The position numbers and the translations under genes are program-made. A stretch of 64,000 nucleotides of DNA from JBBECE01 sp040881985. GTDB taxonomy: Bacteria > Pseudomonadota > Alphaproteobacteria > Rhizobiales > Devosiaceae. Position 1 is the stretch's first letter, and each line of letters starts with the position of its first letter. The DNA is taken from positions 110,283 to 174,282 of the forward strand of contig JBBECE010000005.1 of the NCBI GenBank assembly GCA_040881985.1. Reading direction: 5' to 3'. Of this stretch, positions 42,743 through 52,501 are shown one piece after another. The notes beneath the pieces were generated by a model that was not told the DNA's origin, made no database searches, and saw only the letters and a list, made by a program, of their open reading frames with translations.

Positions 42743-44848
42743 TTGCCCAGACCCGACAGTCTCAACCCGCTCTTCCGCTCGGTGCGCTCGGTCAAGGGCA
42801 TCGGCCCGCAGATCGCGGCGCTGATCTCGAAGCTCTGTGCGCCCGAAGGCGAAGACGCGATCCTTCTCGATGTCCTGACGCACATGCCGGTGAGCGTCGT
42901 CGACCGGCGCGCCCAGACGGGCGTGGCGCTCGCCCTGCCCGGCATGATCGTCACCTTGAAGCTCACCATCGATAAGCATCAGGCGCCCCCGCCCGGCACG
43001 CATCGTATGCCCTATCGCGTCTTCGCCCGCGATCCAACCGGCGAGATTCAGCTTACCTGGTTCGTCTCGAAGGCCCCCTGGCTCGAAGCATCGCTGCCGC
43101 CGGGTGCCGAGCGTTACGTCTCTGGGCTGGTGACGAGTTACCAGGGGCAAAAACAGATCAGCCACGCCGACCACATCGTCGCCCCCGAAAATCTCGCCGA
43201 CCTGCCGCTGATCGAGCCGATCTATCCCTTGACCTTCGGCCTCAGTCCGAAATCGCTGCGCAAGGCGATTGGCGGGGCGCTCGACGCGCTGCCCGATCTG
43301 CCCGAATGGATTCCCGGCTCCCGACTCACCCAGCGAAGCTGGCCGCCGCTCAAATCGGCGCTCGCCGCTATCCACCGGGCGGAGGCGCTGGAAGCCGCGT
43401 CGCTCACCGGCCCGGCGCGGATGCGGCTCGCCTATGACGAATACCTCGCCGGGCAAATCACCCTGATGATCGTCCGCCAGACTTTGACGCGCGACCACGG
43501 CATCGCCCGCGCGCCGACGGGGGCGTTGAGCGCGAAAATCATCGCCGCGCTTCCATTCGCGCTGACGAGCGGCCAGCAGCAGGCCTTTGCCGAGATCACC
43601 GCTGACCTCAAATCCGCGCATCGCATGGCGCGGCTGCTCCAGGGCGATGTCGGCTCGGGCAAGACGCTGGTGGCGTTGCTGGCGATGGCCGCTGTCGCCG
43701 AGACCGGCGCGCAAAGCGCCCTGATGGCCCCGACCGAGCTCCTCGCCGCCCAGCATTTCCGCACAATCGATCCCTTCTGCCGAGCGGCGGGTATCGGCTG
43801 CGTCCTGCTGACCGGCAAGCTCGACAGCGCCGACAAAGCGGCCGGCCTCGCCGCGCTCGCCGCGGGGACCGCTGCAATTGCCGTCGGCACCCATGCCCTG
43901 TTCCAGTCCGGCGTCGAGTTCAGGAATCTCGGCCTGACCGTCGTCGACGAGCAGCACCGGTTCGGCGTCCACCAGCGCCTCGCGCTCTCCGAGAAAGGCC
44001 GCCGAGCCGAATTGCTGGTGATGACCGCCACCCCCATCCCCCGTTCCCTCGTCCTCACCCATTTCGGCGACATGGATGTCTCGAAACTCCCGGAAAAGCC
44101 AGCCGGGCGGCAGCCGATCGACACTGCGGTCCTGCCCGCCTCCGCCTACGACCGCGTGATCGCCCGGCTCAGAGCCCGCGTCGAAGACGGCGCCCAAGCT
44201 TTCTGGGTCTGCCCGCTGGTCGAGGAAAGCGAGCTTGTCCGCGCCATCTCCGTCGAGGAGCGTTACGCGGCGTTGCGCGACGAGTTCGGCGACAAGGTCG
44301 GGCTCGTCCACGGCCGCCTCGGGGCGAGCGAAAAACAGGCGGTGATGGACGCGTTTCTCGCGGGAAAACTCTCCATCCTTGTCGCCACCACCGTCATCGA
44401 GGTCGGGGTCGACGTGCCCAACGCCACCATCATGATCATCGAACACGCCGAGCGGTTCGGGCTGGCCCAGTTGCATCAGTTGCGCGGCCGGGTGGGGCGG
44501 GGCACGCAGCGTTCGGCTTGTTTGTTGCTGCATGCCGAGCCGCTCGGCGAGATGGCGAAGGCCCGGCTCGAGACCATTCGCACCACCGAGGACGGATTTC
44601 TCATCGCCGAGAAGGATCTCGAACTGCGCGGCCAGGGTGATTTGCTCGGCACCCGCCAGTCCGGCATGCCGGGCTACCGCCTCGCCATCCCCGACGTGCA
44701 TGGGGGCATGCTGGAGTTTGCCCACGACGACGCGCGAATGATCCTCGCCGGAAATCCCGGGCTTGCCGGCCCCTCGGGCGAAGCGATCCGGACTTTGCTC
44801 TATTTCCACCGCCGCGATCTGGCGATCCCGCTGATCAAGTCGGGGTGA
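42743..44848 (+). CDS. recG: ATP-dependent DNA helicase RecG
   Basis: Fork-reversal helicase for replication restart. 701 residues from a TTG at 42743, chosen because the family N-terminus (DSLNPLFRSVRSVKGIGPQI) follows immediately and the resulting length is normal; no clear ribosome site is seen and longer frames are possible. The wedge domain includes LTWFVSKAPWLEASLPPG. Helicase motifs: RLLQGDVGSGKTLVALLAM, LTVVDEQHRFGVHQRLALSE, MTATPIPRSLVLTHFGDMD and AQLHQLRGRVGRG. Confidence 0.95.
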   Translation: MPRPDSLNPLFRSVRSVKGIGPQIAALISKLCAPEGEDAILLDVLTHMPVSVVDRRAQTGVALALPGMIVTLKLTIDKHQAPPPGTHRMPYRVFARDPTGEIQLTWFVSKAPWLEASLPPGAERYVSGLVTSYQGQKQISHADHIVAPENLADLPLIEPIYPLTFGLSPKSLRKAIGGALDALPDLPEWIPGSRLTQRSWPPLKSALAAIHRAEALEAASLTGPARMRLAYDEYLAGQITLMIVRQTLTRDHGIARAPTGALSAKIIAALPFALTSGQQQAFAEITADLKSAHRMARLLQGDVGSGKTLVALLAMAAVAETGAQSALMAPTELLAAQHFRTIDPFCRAAGIGCVLLTGKLDSADKAAGLAALAAGTAAIAVGTHALFQSGVEFRNLGLTVVDEQHRFGVHQRLALSEKGRRAELLVMTATPIPRSLVLTHFGDMDVSKLPEKPAGRQPIDTAVLPASAYDRVIARLRARVEDGAQAFWVCPLVEESELVRAISVEERYAALRDEFGDKVGLVHGRLGASEKQAVMDAFLAGKLSILVATTVIEVGVDVPNATIMIIEHAERFGLAQLHQLRGRVGRGTQRSACLLLHAEPLGEMAKARLETIRTTEDGFLIAEKDLELRGQGDLLGTRQSGMPGYRLAIPDVHGGMLEFAHDDARMILAGNPGLAGPSGEAIRTLLYFHRRDLAIPLIKSG

Positions 44849-44857
44849 CTTTCTTCA

Positions 44858-44877
44858 CCTCCCCCTTGCGGGGGAGG
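44858..44877. terminator. Hairpin between convergent recG and glmS
   Basis: Perfect 8-bp stem CCTCCCCC/GGGGGAGG with a TTGC loop, 9 bases after the recG stop. A similar CACCTCCCCC palindrome lies at 54257, so this is also a recurring small palindrome. No T-run. Confidence 0.5.
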
Positions 44878-44921
44878 ACGGCGCGCGGCGCCAGATGGGG
44901 GTTGCGACCGGATCCCCGCCC

Positions 44922-46751
44922 CTACTCGACCGTCACCGATTTGGCCAGATTGCGCGGCTGGTCGACATCGGTGCCCATATGCACCGCCGTGTGATAGGCC
45001 AACAACTGCACCGGGATCGCCGCGACGATGGGCGTCACAAACCTATGCACCTTCGGGACCGGAATGATCCACTCGGCACCCTCGCCGGCGCGGTTCTCGC
45101 CCTCCGCGTCGGTGATGAGGATGATCCTTCCGCCGCGCGCCGCGACCTCGTGCATGTTCGACAGCGTCTTTTCCATCAGCTCGTCCGACGGCGCCACGAC
45201 CACGACCGGCATCGTCTCGTCGATCAGCGCGATCGGCCCGTGCTTCAATTCGCCCGCCGCATAGCCCTCGGCGTGGATGTAGGAAATTTCCTTCAGCTTC
45301 AGCGCGCCTTCGAGCGCGATCGGGAACATCTGCCCGCGCCCGACGTAGAGCACATCCTTGGCCTTCGACAGCGACTTGCCGATTTCCTCGATCAGCCGCT
45401 CCGCCTTCAGCGCCTCGTGGATCGCGCCGGGAACCTCGACCAGTGCGCCGACGAGTTCCTCCTCGCCCTTGCCGTTGAGCGTGCCGCGCGCCTTTCCCGC
45501 CGCGATGACGAGGCTGGCGAGCGCCGCGAGCTGCGAGGTGAAGGCCTTGGTCGAGGCGACGCCGATTTCAGGCCCGCACAGTGTCGGAAACACGACCTCG
45601 GACTCCCGCGCCATCGTCGATTCGGTGACATTTAGCAGCGAGGCGATATGCAGCCCGTTGCGGGCGCAGTAGCGCAGCGCCGCCAGCGTGTCCGCCGTCT
45701 CCCCCGATTGCGAAATGAACAGCGCCAACCCGCCCTTCTCGAGCGGCGGCTCGCGATAACGAAATTCCGAGGCGACATCGACATCGACCGGCAGCCGCGC
45801 GTAACGCTCGAACCAGTATTTGGCGACGAGCCCGGCAAAATAGGCGGTGCCGCAGGCCGAGATCGTCAGCCGGTTGAGCGTCGCGAAATCAAACGGCAGC
45901 TTTTCCCGCAGCGCCACTTTGCTTTCGTTGAGATCGACATAGTGCGCCAGCGTGTGCGAGACCGTCTCCGGCTGCTCGTAAATCTCCTTGGCCATGAAAT
46001 GCCGGTGATTGCCCTTGTCGACCAGCATGCCTGTTACCTGGGTCGTCTGCGGGGCGCGCTTCACCACCCTGCCGTCGAGCGTCCGGATCGTCGCGCCCTT
46101 GTCGGTGATCGCCGCCCATTCGCCGTCGGCCAGAAAAGTCACCCGGTTGGTGAACGGCGCCAGCGCCATCGCGTCCGAGCCGAGATACATTTCCCCGTCG
46201 CCATGCCCGACCGCGATCGGAGCGCCGTTGCAGGCTGCTATCAGAAGCCGGGGCTCGTCGCGGAACAAGAGCGCCAGCGCGAACGCCCCGCGCAGCTCCT
46301 TCAGGGTCGACGCGACCGCGCTTATCACATCGGCGCCGCGATCGAGCTCGCGGGTGATCATCAGGGGCACGACTTCGGTGTCGGTGTCGGTCTGATGCTT
46401 GTAGCCATCGCTGGCGAGCGATGCCCTCAGCTCACGGAAATTCTCGATGATGCCGTTGAGCACCACCGCGACCTTTTCGGTCGCATGCGGATGGGCATTG
46501 CGCTCGGTTGGGGCGCCGTGGGTCGCCCAGCGGGTGTGGCCAATGCCGATGGTGCCGAGAAGGGGGCTCTCCTCGAGCCGCTTTTCGAGATTGAGGAGTT
46601 TGCCTTCGGCACGGCGTCGGACCATTTCGCCGTCGGGCTCGAGCGTTGCCACTCCGGCGCTGTCGTAACCGCGATATTCGAGCCGCTTCAGCGCCTCGAC
46701 CATGCGGGTTGCCACGGGTTCGCTTCCGACGATGCCGACAATGCCGCACAT
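44922..46751 (-). CDS. glmS: Glutamine--fructose-6-phosphate aminotransferase (isomerising)
   Basis: Makes glucosamine 6-phosphate from fructose 6-phosphate and glutamine, the entry step to UDP-GlcNAc for peptidoglycan and LPS. 609 residues, normal. The N-terminal MCGIVGIVG has the catalytic Cys2 after Met removal; HTRWATHGAPTERNAHPH follows in the glutaminase domain. Two SIS domains carry SACGTAYFAGLVAKYW and ISQSGETADTLAALR; it ends with PRNLAKSVTVE, the family C-terminus. Its ATG overlaps the glmU stop by one base. No glmS ribozyme is present. Confidence 0.97.
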   Translation of the reverse strand: MCGIVGIVGSEPVATRMVEALKRLEYRGYDSAGVATLEPDGEMVRRRAEGKLLNLEKRLEESPLLGTIGIGHTRWATHGAPTERNAHPHATEKVAVVLNGIIENFRELRASLASDGYKHQTDTDTEVVPLMITRELDRGADVISAVASTLKELRGAFALALLFRDEPRLLIAACNGAPIAVGHGDGEMYLGSDAMALAPFTNRVTFLADGEWAAITDKGATIRTLDGRVVKRAPQTTQVTGMLVDKGNHRHFMAKEIYEQPETVSHTLAHYVDLNESKVALREKLPFDFATLNRLTISACGTAYFAGLVAKYWFERYARLPVDVDVASEFRYREPPLEKGGLALFISQSGETADTLAALRYCARNGLHIASLLNVTESTMARESEVVFPTLCGPEIGVASTKAFTSQLAALASLVIAAGKARGTLNGKGEEELVGALVEVPGAIHEALKAERLIEEIGKSLSKAKDVLYVGRGQMFPIALEGALKLKEISYIHAEGYAAGELKHGPIALIDETMPVVVVAPSDELMEKTLSNMHEVAARGGRIILITDAEGENRAGEGAEWIIPVPKVHRFVTPIVAAIPVQLLAYHTAVHMGTDVDQPRNLAKSVTVE

Positions 46752-48112
46752 CAGTGCGACTTGCCCTTCGGCTTGCCCTTCGACTTGCCCAGCTTGTCGC
46801 GCAACTCCTTGGCGCGGCCCTTCTTGTTGACCTGCCGGCCCCGCGCGATCGCCAGGTCGCCTGGCCCGACGTCCTCGGTGATGACGCTGCCCGAGGCGAT
46901 ATAGGCGCCGTCGGCGATCTTGACCGGGGCGACCAGCGCCGAATTCGAGCCGATGAATACGTTGGCGCCGATGACCGTCCGGTGTTTGCCGACCCCGTCA
47001 AAATTGCAGGTGATGGTGCCGGCCCCGATATTGGTGTGGGCGCCGACGTCGGCGTCCCCGATATAGCCCAGGTGATTGGCTTTGACGCCCTCCCCGATCA
47101 CCGAGTTCTTCACCTCGACATAATTGCCGATATGGGCCCCCGCGCCGATCCGCGCTCCCGGCCGCAGCCGCGCGAACGGGCCGATCACCGCGCCTTTGCC
47201 GACATGGGCGCCTTCGAGATGACAGTGGGCGCGAATCGTCGCCCCCGCCTCAACCGTCACCCCCGGCGCGAAGAACACGCCCGGCTCGACGGTGACATCC
47301 TCGCCGAGCCTGGTGTCGAACGAGAAATACGCGGTCTTCGGATCGATCAGTGTCACCCCCGACGCCATTGCCCGATGCCGCATCCGGCGCTGGAACAATC
47401 CCTCGGCATGGGCCAGTTGCGCCCGGTCGTTGACGCCCACCACCTCGTCAGCGTCGGCGACGGCATAGCCGACATTCAGCTTCGCCTGGTTGGCCAGCTC
47501 GACCATGTCGGTGATGTAGAATTCGCCTTGCTCGTTGCGGTCGGTGACCTTTTCGATGAGGTCGCGGAAGACCCCGGCCCGAAAAGCCAGCGCGCAGGCA
47601 TTGCAGAGGAGTATCTGCCGCTCGTCCTCGCTCGCATCGCTGTGTTCGCGGATCGCCAGCAGCCGGTCGCCCTCCGTAATCAGCCGCCCGTACCCGGTCG
47701 GGTCCTTTGGTTCGAAGCCGAGCATCGCCGCGTCCACCCCGGCGTCGAGCTTCTCGGTGACCGCCTTGATATTATGTCCCCGCAGCAGCGGATGGTCGCC
47801 ATACACGACGACCACATTGCCCTCGGCTTTTTCCCAGGCGGGGCGCGCGAGCTTCGCCGCGTCGGCGGTGCCGCGCCGCGCCGCCTGCTCGAAAATCATC
47901 GCCCCGGGCGCCGCCGCCTCGACCGCCTCGCGGACGGTTGCCTGCCCCCTACCCACGACGACCGCGATCTTGCGCGCGCCCGCCGCCCGCGCCGCCCCCA
48001 GCACATGGGCGATGATCGGCAGCCCGCCGATCTCGTGCAGCACCTTGGGACGCACGGACTTCATCCGCGTGCCCTCGCCGGCGGCCAGAACGATCGCAAG
48101 CAAATCTGTCAT
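46751..48112 (-). CDS. glmU: Bifunctional GlcN-1-P acetyltransferase / GlcNAc-1-P uridyltransferase
   Basis: Last two steps to UDP-GlcNAc. 453 residues from the ATG at 48112 (the longer frame lacks family character). The pyrophosphorylase domain opens with AIVLAAGEGTRMKS and has VVVYGDHPLL. The C-terminal left-handed beta-helix shows hexapeptide repeats (GVFFAPGVTVEAGATI, GKGAVIGPFARLRPGARIG) and the acetyl-CoA site around NFDGVGKHRT. Forms the glmU-glmS operon, coupled by TGATG. Confidence 0.97.
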   Translation of the reverse strand: MTDLLAIVLAAGEGTRMKSVRPKVLHEIGGLPIIAHVLGAARAAGARKIAVVVGRGQATVREAVEAAAPGAMIFEQAARRGTADAAKLARPAWEKAEGNVVVVYGDHPLLRGHNIKAVTEKLDAGVDAAMLGFEPKDPTGYGRLITEGDRLLAIREHSDASEDERQILLCNACALAFRAGVFRDLIEKVTDRNEQGEFYITDMVELANQAKLNVGYAVADADEVVGVNDRAQLAHAEGLFQRRMRHRAMASGVTLIDPKTAYFSFDTRLGEDVTVEPGVFFAPGVTVEAGATIRAHCHLEGAHVGKGAVIGPFARLRPGARIGAGAHIGNYVEVKNSVIGEGVKANHLGYIGDADVGAHTNIGAGTITCNFDGVGKHRTVIGANVFIGSNSALVAPVKIADGAYIASGSVITEDVGPGDLAIARGRQVNKKGRAKELRDKLGKSKGKPKGKSH

Positions 48113-48289
48113 GAAGTCCGGAATCCCCGCGCCGAGAGGGTCTATGCGCCCCGCTTTATGGCAGCAACATGCTGGCAACATCCAACATATTAAACCAATG
48201 GTAAACCCGCCGCGCGATGATGAGAAGGATTACGCACGGGGGCGATTCTGGCGACTGTTCAAGGCGATTCGGCGATCCGCAAGGAAGTG

Positions 48290-49009
48290 ATGGGCTGGGG
48301 CCTGGGCGCCATCGTGGCGCTCGCGCTGGCGATCGTCACCGCCAATCTTGCAGCGTTCCTGCCCGCTTCCTGGCTGACCGGTCTGCACGCGACCAGTCAG
48401 CAAGGCGGTAACCTGACGCTCCTTAAAGCCGAGGTCGCAACGCTGCGCGCCGAGCTCTCCCGCTCGGAGCGGGCGAGCGCGCTGCTCACCACGAGGATGG
48501 CGCTCATCGAGGATAACAGGACCAGTTTCGCCCGCCGGGTGGGGGCGCTTGAAGCCAGCGTGCCCGTGCTGCTCAAAACCCTGCCCGATGCCGCGGGCAT
48601 CGACTATTCGCTCTTGACCGCCGGCATCGGGAATGCCGAGGAATTCCCCGCCGAAGGGGGAACCTTGGTTATTCGCCGCACTCCGCTGTTCGCCGCCGCG
48701 CAGCCGATGCCCGCCCCGCCCGGCATGCAAGCCGAGCCGGCCGCTTTCGGGCTGGCGCTTGGCGCCGCCATCATCGAGAGTGCCGCCCCGGGCGCCTGGC
48801 GGGAGTTTGCCGCGACGGCCGGCACGATTCTGATCGGCTTGCATCCCCTCCTCGCGCTGGACGAAAATGGCGACGGGGCCCGCCGGCTGGTCGCCGGCCC
48901 GGTGGCGAGCTATGACGAGGCGCTGCGCCTTTGCGCCGCGATATCTCTGCGCGACGTTGCCTGCCAGGCGGCAAGCTTTGACGGCACCGCGCTCCCCGGG
49001 ACCCGGTAG
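48290..49009 (+). CDS. Membrane-anchored protein with SPOR-like C-terminus, unknown
   Basis: 239 residues from the ATG at 48290 with AAGGA 4 bases upstream. One membrane segment (GLGAIVALALAIVTANLAAF), a coiled coil (LTLLKAEVATLRAELSRSER), an Ala/Pro-rich region and a C-terminal block LVAGPVASYDEALRLCAAIS that resembles a SPOR (peptidoglycan-binding) repeat. A 30-codon frame (48198-48290, MVNPPRDDEKDYARGRFWRL...) ends in TGATG on this start, so it may be the lost cytoplasmic N-terminus or a coupling peptide. Confidence 0.75.
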   Translation: MGWGLGAIVALALAIVTANLAAFLPASWLTGLHATSQQGGNLTLLKAEVATLRAELSRSERASALLTTRMALIEDNRTSFARRVGALEASVPVLLKTLPDAAGIDYSLLTAGIGNAEEFPAEGGTLVIRRTPLFAAAQPMPAPPGMQAEPAAFGLALGAAIIESAAPGAWREFAATAGTILIGLHPLLALDENGDGARRLVAGPVASYDEALRLCAAISLRDVACQAASFDGTALPGTR

Positions 49010-49065
49010 TTCCGCCGGTTTGAGAGTTGACAGCAAGAGTCGCGCGGCTATTGTCCCGGCGCGTT

Positions 49066-49141
49066 GCGCCCGTAGCTCAGGTGGTAGAGCGTCCGACTTT
49101 TAATCGGCAGGTCGAGGGTTCAACTCCCTCCGGGCGCACCA
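49066..49141 (+). tRNA. tRNA-Lys (anticodon TTT)
   Basis: 76 nt with encoded CCA. Acceptor GCGCCCG/CGGGCGC, D arm GCTC...GAGC, anticodon stem TCCGA/TCGGC with loop CTTTTAA, T arm GAGGG-TTCAACT-CCCTC. Its 3' end is imperfectly repeated at 52486-52506, and the convergent cyclase gene ends inside it (stop at 49120). Confidence 0.97.
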
Positions 49142-52100
49142 TTTCTTGGCCCCTTCACCCGTTCGACCCAGTAGGTCATGCCGAGTTTGCTGTAGATCGC
49201 TCGCGCGCTATCGTAGCTCTCCCGTGCGGCTGGGCTTTCGCCTTTCCTCATTTTGATATCGCCGAGGACGCGCATGGCGTGGCCCTCCTCCGGTCGCATC
49301 CCGAGCTTCAGTGCCAGCGCCAGTCCTTCATTCGCCCGGGCTTCGGCCTCGCGCGTATCGGTGCCGATCAAGGCGGTGGCTTCGATCCGGAGCAGTTCGG
49401 CTTCCTCGACGCGGTAGCCGCTCGCCCTCGCCAGGCTCAATCCCGCCTCGGCCATTTCGAGCGCCTGCTCCGGTTCGCTCGCGGCAAGCGCCCCGGCGAG
49501 ATAGACCGTCGTCAACGACTTCACATAGGGCAAGTGTATCGCGTCGCATTCGGCAATCGCCTGGCGCAGGAGAGAGACCGCTTCCGTCGCATCGCCGCCG
49601 AGCGCCCGTGCATAGCCGAGCAGCGCCCGAAGCCAGGGCAGGCCGAACTTCAGCCCCGCCTCGGTCGCGTGCCGGACGGAATCCAGCAGTAGCGGCAAGG
49701 CGGTCGCCGCGTCGCCCCGGTGCAGAAGGGTCCGGTTCATGTGATATTGCACCACGAGAATGTCGAAGGCGCCGGTCGTCGCGAGCCTGTCGGCTCGCTC
49801 AAGCAGCGCCAATCCCTTCTCGAACTCGCCGCAATAGGCATAGATCGTACCGAGCGTGGCCATCGAATCCGTTACCAGCGATCCTGCCGTCCCGAAATCG
49901 CGCACGCGGCCGGGATCGCGGAGATTTTCCGGCAGGTTTGCCGTCAGAACCTCGATTCCCGCCGCGAAGTCGCCACCCATCTGGGCCACCTGGCCGAGCG
50001 TGAATCGCGCGCCATAGGCGAGCGCGTCGTCGTTGAGCCGGGTTGCGATCGTGAGAGCGCGTTCGCCGAAACGGACCGCATCGGTGACGCTGCCGCCATA
50101 ATGGATGAGGTCGTGGCCCTGTTGCATGGCGATCTCGGCGACCATTACCTGGTCGTCAGCGGCCTCCGCTTCGGCGGCGGCACGCTCGAGATGCTCGCGC
50201 ACCGATTTGTGGTCGCCGGTGACGAAATGGGCCGATGCGATGGCGCGATGCACGTCGGCGCGCGCCTTGGCCGCCTCTTTCGGCAAAAGCGGCAAGGCAC
50301 TGTCGAAAGCGCCGATCGCCTCCCGGTAGGCCGAGTTCCTCAGCGCAAGATGGCCTGCCTTGCGCCAGCATTCCGCCGCCCGCACGTTGTTGCCGGCACG
50401 GGCGAAATGGGTGGCCAGGACCTCGGGCTCGATCTCCGCCATTTCGGGCCGATGCTTGGTGAGTACCTCGGCGATGCGGGCATGTACCTCGCGCCGCTTG
50501 CTTTTCAGCATGCTCTCATAGGCCGCTTCCTGCAGCAGGGCATGGTGAAACGTGTAGCGGCGCGCCGATCGTGAGCTCTGGAAAACCACGTCGATCGCCA
50601 TCAGGCGTTCGAGATCGGCCCGAAGATCGTCCTCTGCCCGGCCGAGCGTTGCGGCCAGAAGATCGGCGGCGAACTCCCGCCCGAACGCCGAAGCGATCTG
50701 CGCCACTTCCTTGGCGGTGCCCAGCCGGTCAAGCCGCTCCGACAATGCGTCGCGCAATGTCGCGGGGATCTGGATTCCGCCATCCCCGGTCGTCCGCGCG
50801 GCTTCCAGCACGGATCCCGTGAGTTCCCGCACGAAGAGGGGGATGCCGTCGCCCTTGGCGACGATGTCATTGGCGATTTCCTGCGACAGGCTCCGTTCGC
50901 CGGACAGGAGCGAATCGACGATTGCACGCGCGTCGCGCTTGCCGAGCCGGCTCAGCGACAGGCGGCTGACATTGGCGTGCTGGGCCCATGGCGGCACGAA
51001 TTCAGGGCGATAGGTGACGACGACCATTGCCCGGCAGTGTTGCAGGCGGTCAAGCAGCCGCTCGATGAATTCTTGCGTCGTCGCGTCAATCCAATGGGCG
51101 TCCTCGACCACGATCAATAGCGGCGCGATCTCGGCTTCGCTCCGCGCCGCTTCCGCCAAAACCTCGAACGCCGCGTCCTTGTGCTCATCGACGGAGGTTC
51201 TCGGCTGCCGTTCAAACGTGACGGGAACCGCGAGCGACATCAGCTCCGCAAGAAACTGCAGCGCCAGAGTTCGCCGGGGCGCCGCTCCCGGGATCGCCGC
51301 CTCGAGCTTGGCCCATTTTTCCGCAGCCGTGTCGTCGGGGCCAAAGAGCGCCCGCGACTGCAGCTGCCGGACGACTGGATAAAGGGCGGTGTTGGCGTGG
51401 AGCGGCGAGCCCTGATAGGCGATCCGGCGCGGTGTCCCGCTAATCCGGCCAAGACATTCCGCAACGAGCCGCGACTTGCCGATTCCCGCCTCGCCGGAAA
51501 TCAACACCAGCTGCGGTTCACCCTCGATGGCCTCCTCCCAGCGCTGCAGCAGCATACCGATCTCATGCTCGCGGCCGACGAAGGTGCCGAGGCGGGCGCC
51601 ATGCATCGCGTCGAAGCGGCTTTCCGACGCGCGCTCTCCCTCGACGCGAAAGGCGCGGACCGGCTGGTCGAAGCCTTTCAAACGCTGTTCGGCAAGCTCG
51701 GTGAAGGCAAACTGCCGCCCGGCCAGCCGCATGGTTTTTTCGGTGACGACGATGGTGTTCTCGCTCGCCGCGGACTGCAGCCGGGCCGCCAGGTTCGGCG
51801 TCTCGCCAACAACGGCGCCCAATTCATCGACGCCGGTGCCGGTAAAATCGCCGACGACGACTTCCCCGGTCGAAATCCCGATGCGCACCGCAAGCGCCAT
51901 CCCATCCACCGTGGCGGATTGCCGAATGGCGGCGATTGCCGCCATTCCCGCCCGCACCGCCCGCTCGGCGTCGTCTTCATGCGCTTGCGGCCAGCCGAAA
52001 TAGATGAGGAGCCCGTCCCCGAGTGGCTTGGCCACATAGCCGCCGAAGCGCGCCGCTTCCTCGCCGACGGATTTCTGGTATCCGGCGAGGACGTCCTTCA

Positions 52101-52398
52101 TGTCCTCGGGATCGAGCCGGGCGGCAAGCTTGGTCGAATTCACCAGATCGGCGAACATCACGGTGAGCTGGCGCCGCTCGGCATCCCGACCCGGCAGCGG
52201 CAACGGATCGGCACCTTCAACTTCGGCGCCCCACGCCACTTTCAGGAAGCGGCGGCGGTCTCCCATCGGAATGCCGAGCTTCTCAAGGTCCGCATCGTTG
52301 AGGTCGGCGATGACGTCCCCATCGATGCTATTGCGGGCCAAGAGCTCCGCATATTTGCCGAGGCCGTGCAGGTCGAGACGCGCCTTGAAGCTGCCCAT
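49120..52398 (-). CDS. SAM - class III nucleotidyl cyclase - AAA ATPase - TPR protein
   Basis: 1092 residues. SAM-like domain at 1-58 (LHGLGKYAELLARNSIDGDV), class III cyclase at about 75-250 with metal-binding Asp84 (MFADLVNST) and Asp128 (LGDGLLIYFG), then an AAA_16/STAND-type ATPase with Walker A GEAGIGKS at 302-309 and LIVVEDAHWIDATTQEFIER, and a C-terminal TPR array (about 650-1090). Probably makes cAMP in response to an unknown signal. The last eight codons lie antisense to the tRNA-Lys 3' end. It is the only gene between the two copies of the tRNA end repeat. Confidence 0.9.
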   Translation of the reverse strand: MGSFKARLDLHGLGKYAELLARNSIDGDVIADLNDADLEKLGIPMGDRRRFLKVAWGAEVEGADPLPLPGRDAERRQLTVMFADLVNSTKLAARLDPEDMKDVLAGYQKSVGEEAARFGGYVAKPLGDGLLIYFGWPQAHEDDAERAVRAGMAAIAAIRQSATVDGMALAVRIGISTGEVVVGDFTGTGVDELGAVVGETPNLAARLQSAASENTIVVTEKTMRLAGRQFAFTELAEQRLKGFDQPVRAFRVEGERASESRFDAMHGARLGTFVGREHEIGMLLQRWEEAIEGEPQLVLISGEAGIGKSRLVAECLGRISGTPRRIAYQGSPLHANTALYPVVRQLQSRALFGPDDTAAEKWAKLEAAIPGAAPRRTLALQFLAELMSLAVPVTFERQPRTSVDEHKDAAFEVLAEAARSEAEIAPLLIVVEDAHWIDATTQEFIERLLDRLQHCRAMVVVTYRPEFVPPWAQHANVSRLSLSRLGKRDARAIVDSLLSGERSLSQEIANDIVAKGDGIPLFVRELTGSVLEAARTTGDGGIQIPATLRDALSERLDRLGTAKEVAQIASAFGREFAADLLAATLGRAEDDLRADLERLMAIDVVFQSSRSARRYTFHHALLQEAAYESMLKSKRREVHARIAEVLTKHRPEMAEIEPEVLATHFARAGNNVRAAECWRKAGHLALRNSAYREAIGAFDSALPLLPKEAAKARADVHRAIASAHFVTGDHKSVREHLERAAAEAEAADDQVMVAEIAMQQGHDLIHYGGSVTDAVRFGERALTIATRLNDDALAYGARFTLGQVAQMGGDFAAGIEVLTANLPENLRDPGRVRDFGTAGSLVTDSMATLGTIYAYCGEFEKGLALLERADRLATTGAFDILVVQYHMNRTLLHRGDAATALPLLLDSVRHATEAGLKFGLPWLRALLGYARALGGDATEAVSLLRQAIAECDAIHLPYVKSLTTVYLAGALAASEPEQALEMAEAGLSLARASGYRVEEAELLRIEATALIGTDTREAEARANEGLALALKLGMRPEEGHAMRVLGDIKMRKGESPAARESYDSARAIYSKLGMTYWVERVKGPRNGAPGGS
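49126..49146. repeat. att-like direct repeat, copy in tRNA-Lys 3' end
   Basis: 21-nt segment covering the T-stem, acceptor and CCA of tRNA-Lys plus TTCT downstream, with core GGGCGCACCA. It matches 52486-52506 at 19 of 21 positions. Confidence 0.55.
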
Positions 52399-52501
52399 CG
52401 CTCAACCTATCACGTCGGCCTCGTCCGCCCGAACTTCATCCTTGCCGGCGCCGGCGCGACCGGCTGCGGGTCGGGGGCCGATCTCCCCTCAGGGCGCACC
52501 A
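49142..52501. mobile_element. Candidate tRNA-targeted islet carrying one cyclase gene
   Basis: 3.36 kb between a tRNA-Lys 3' end and a second imperfect copy of that end. Integrative elements commonly leave this signature. No integrase is left inside, so this is either a decayed element or a chance repeat; base composition is like the host. Confidence 0.35.

Noticed and set aside
44922..46751. glmS ribozyme
   Set aside because: glmS is directly coupled to glmU by TGATG, leaving no leader; the ribozyme is mainly a Gram-positive feature.
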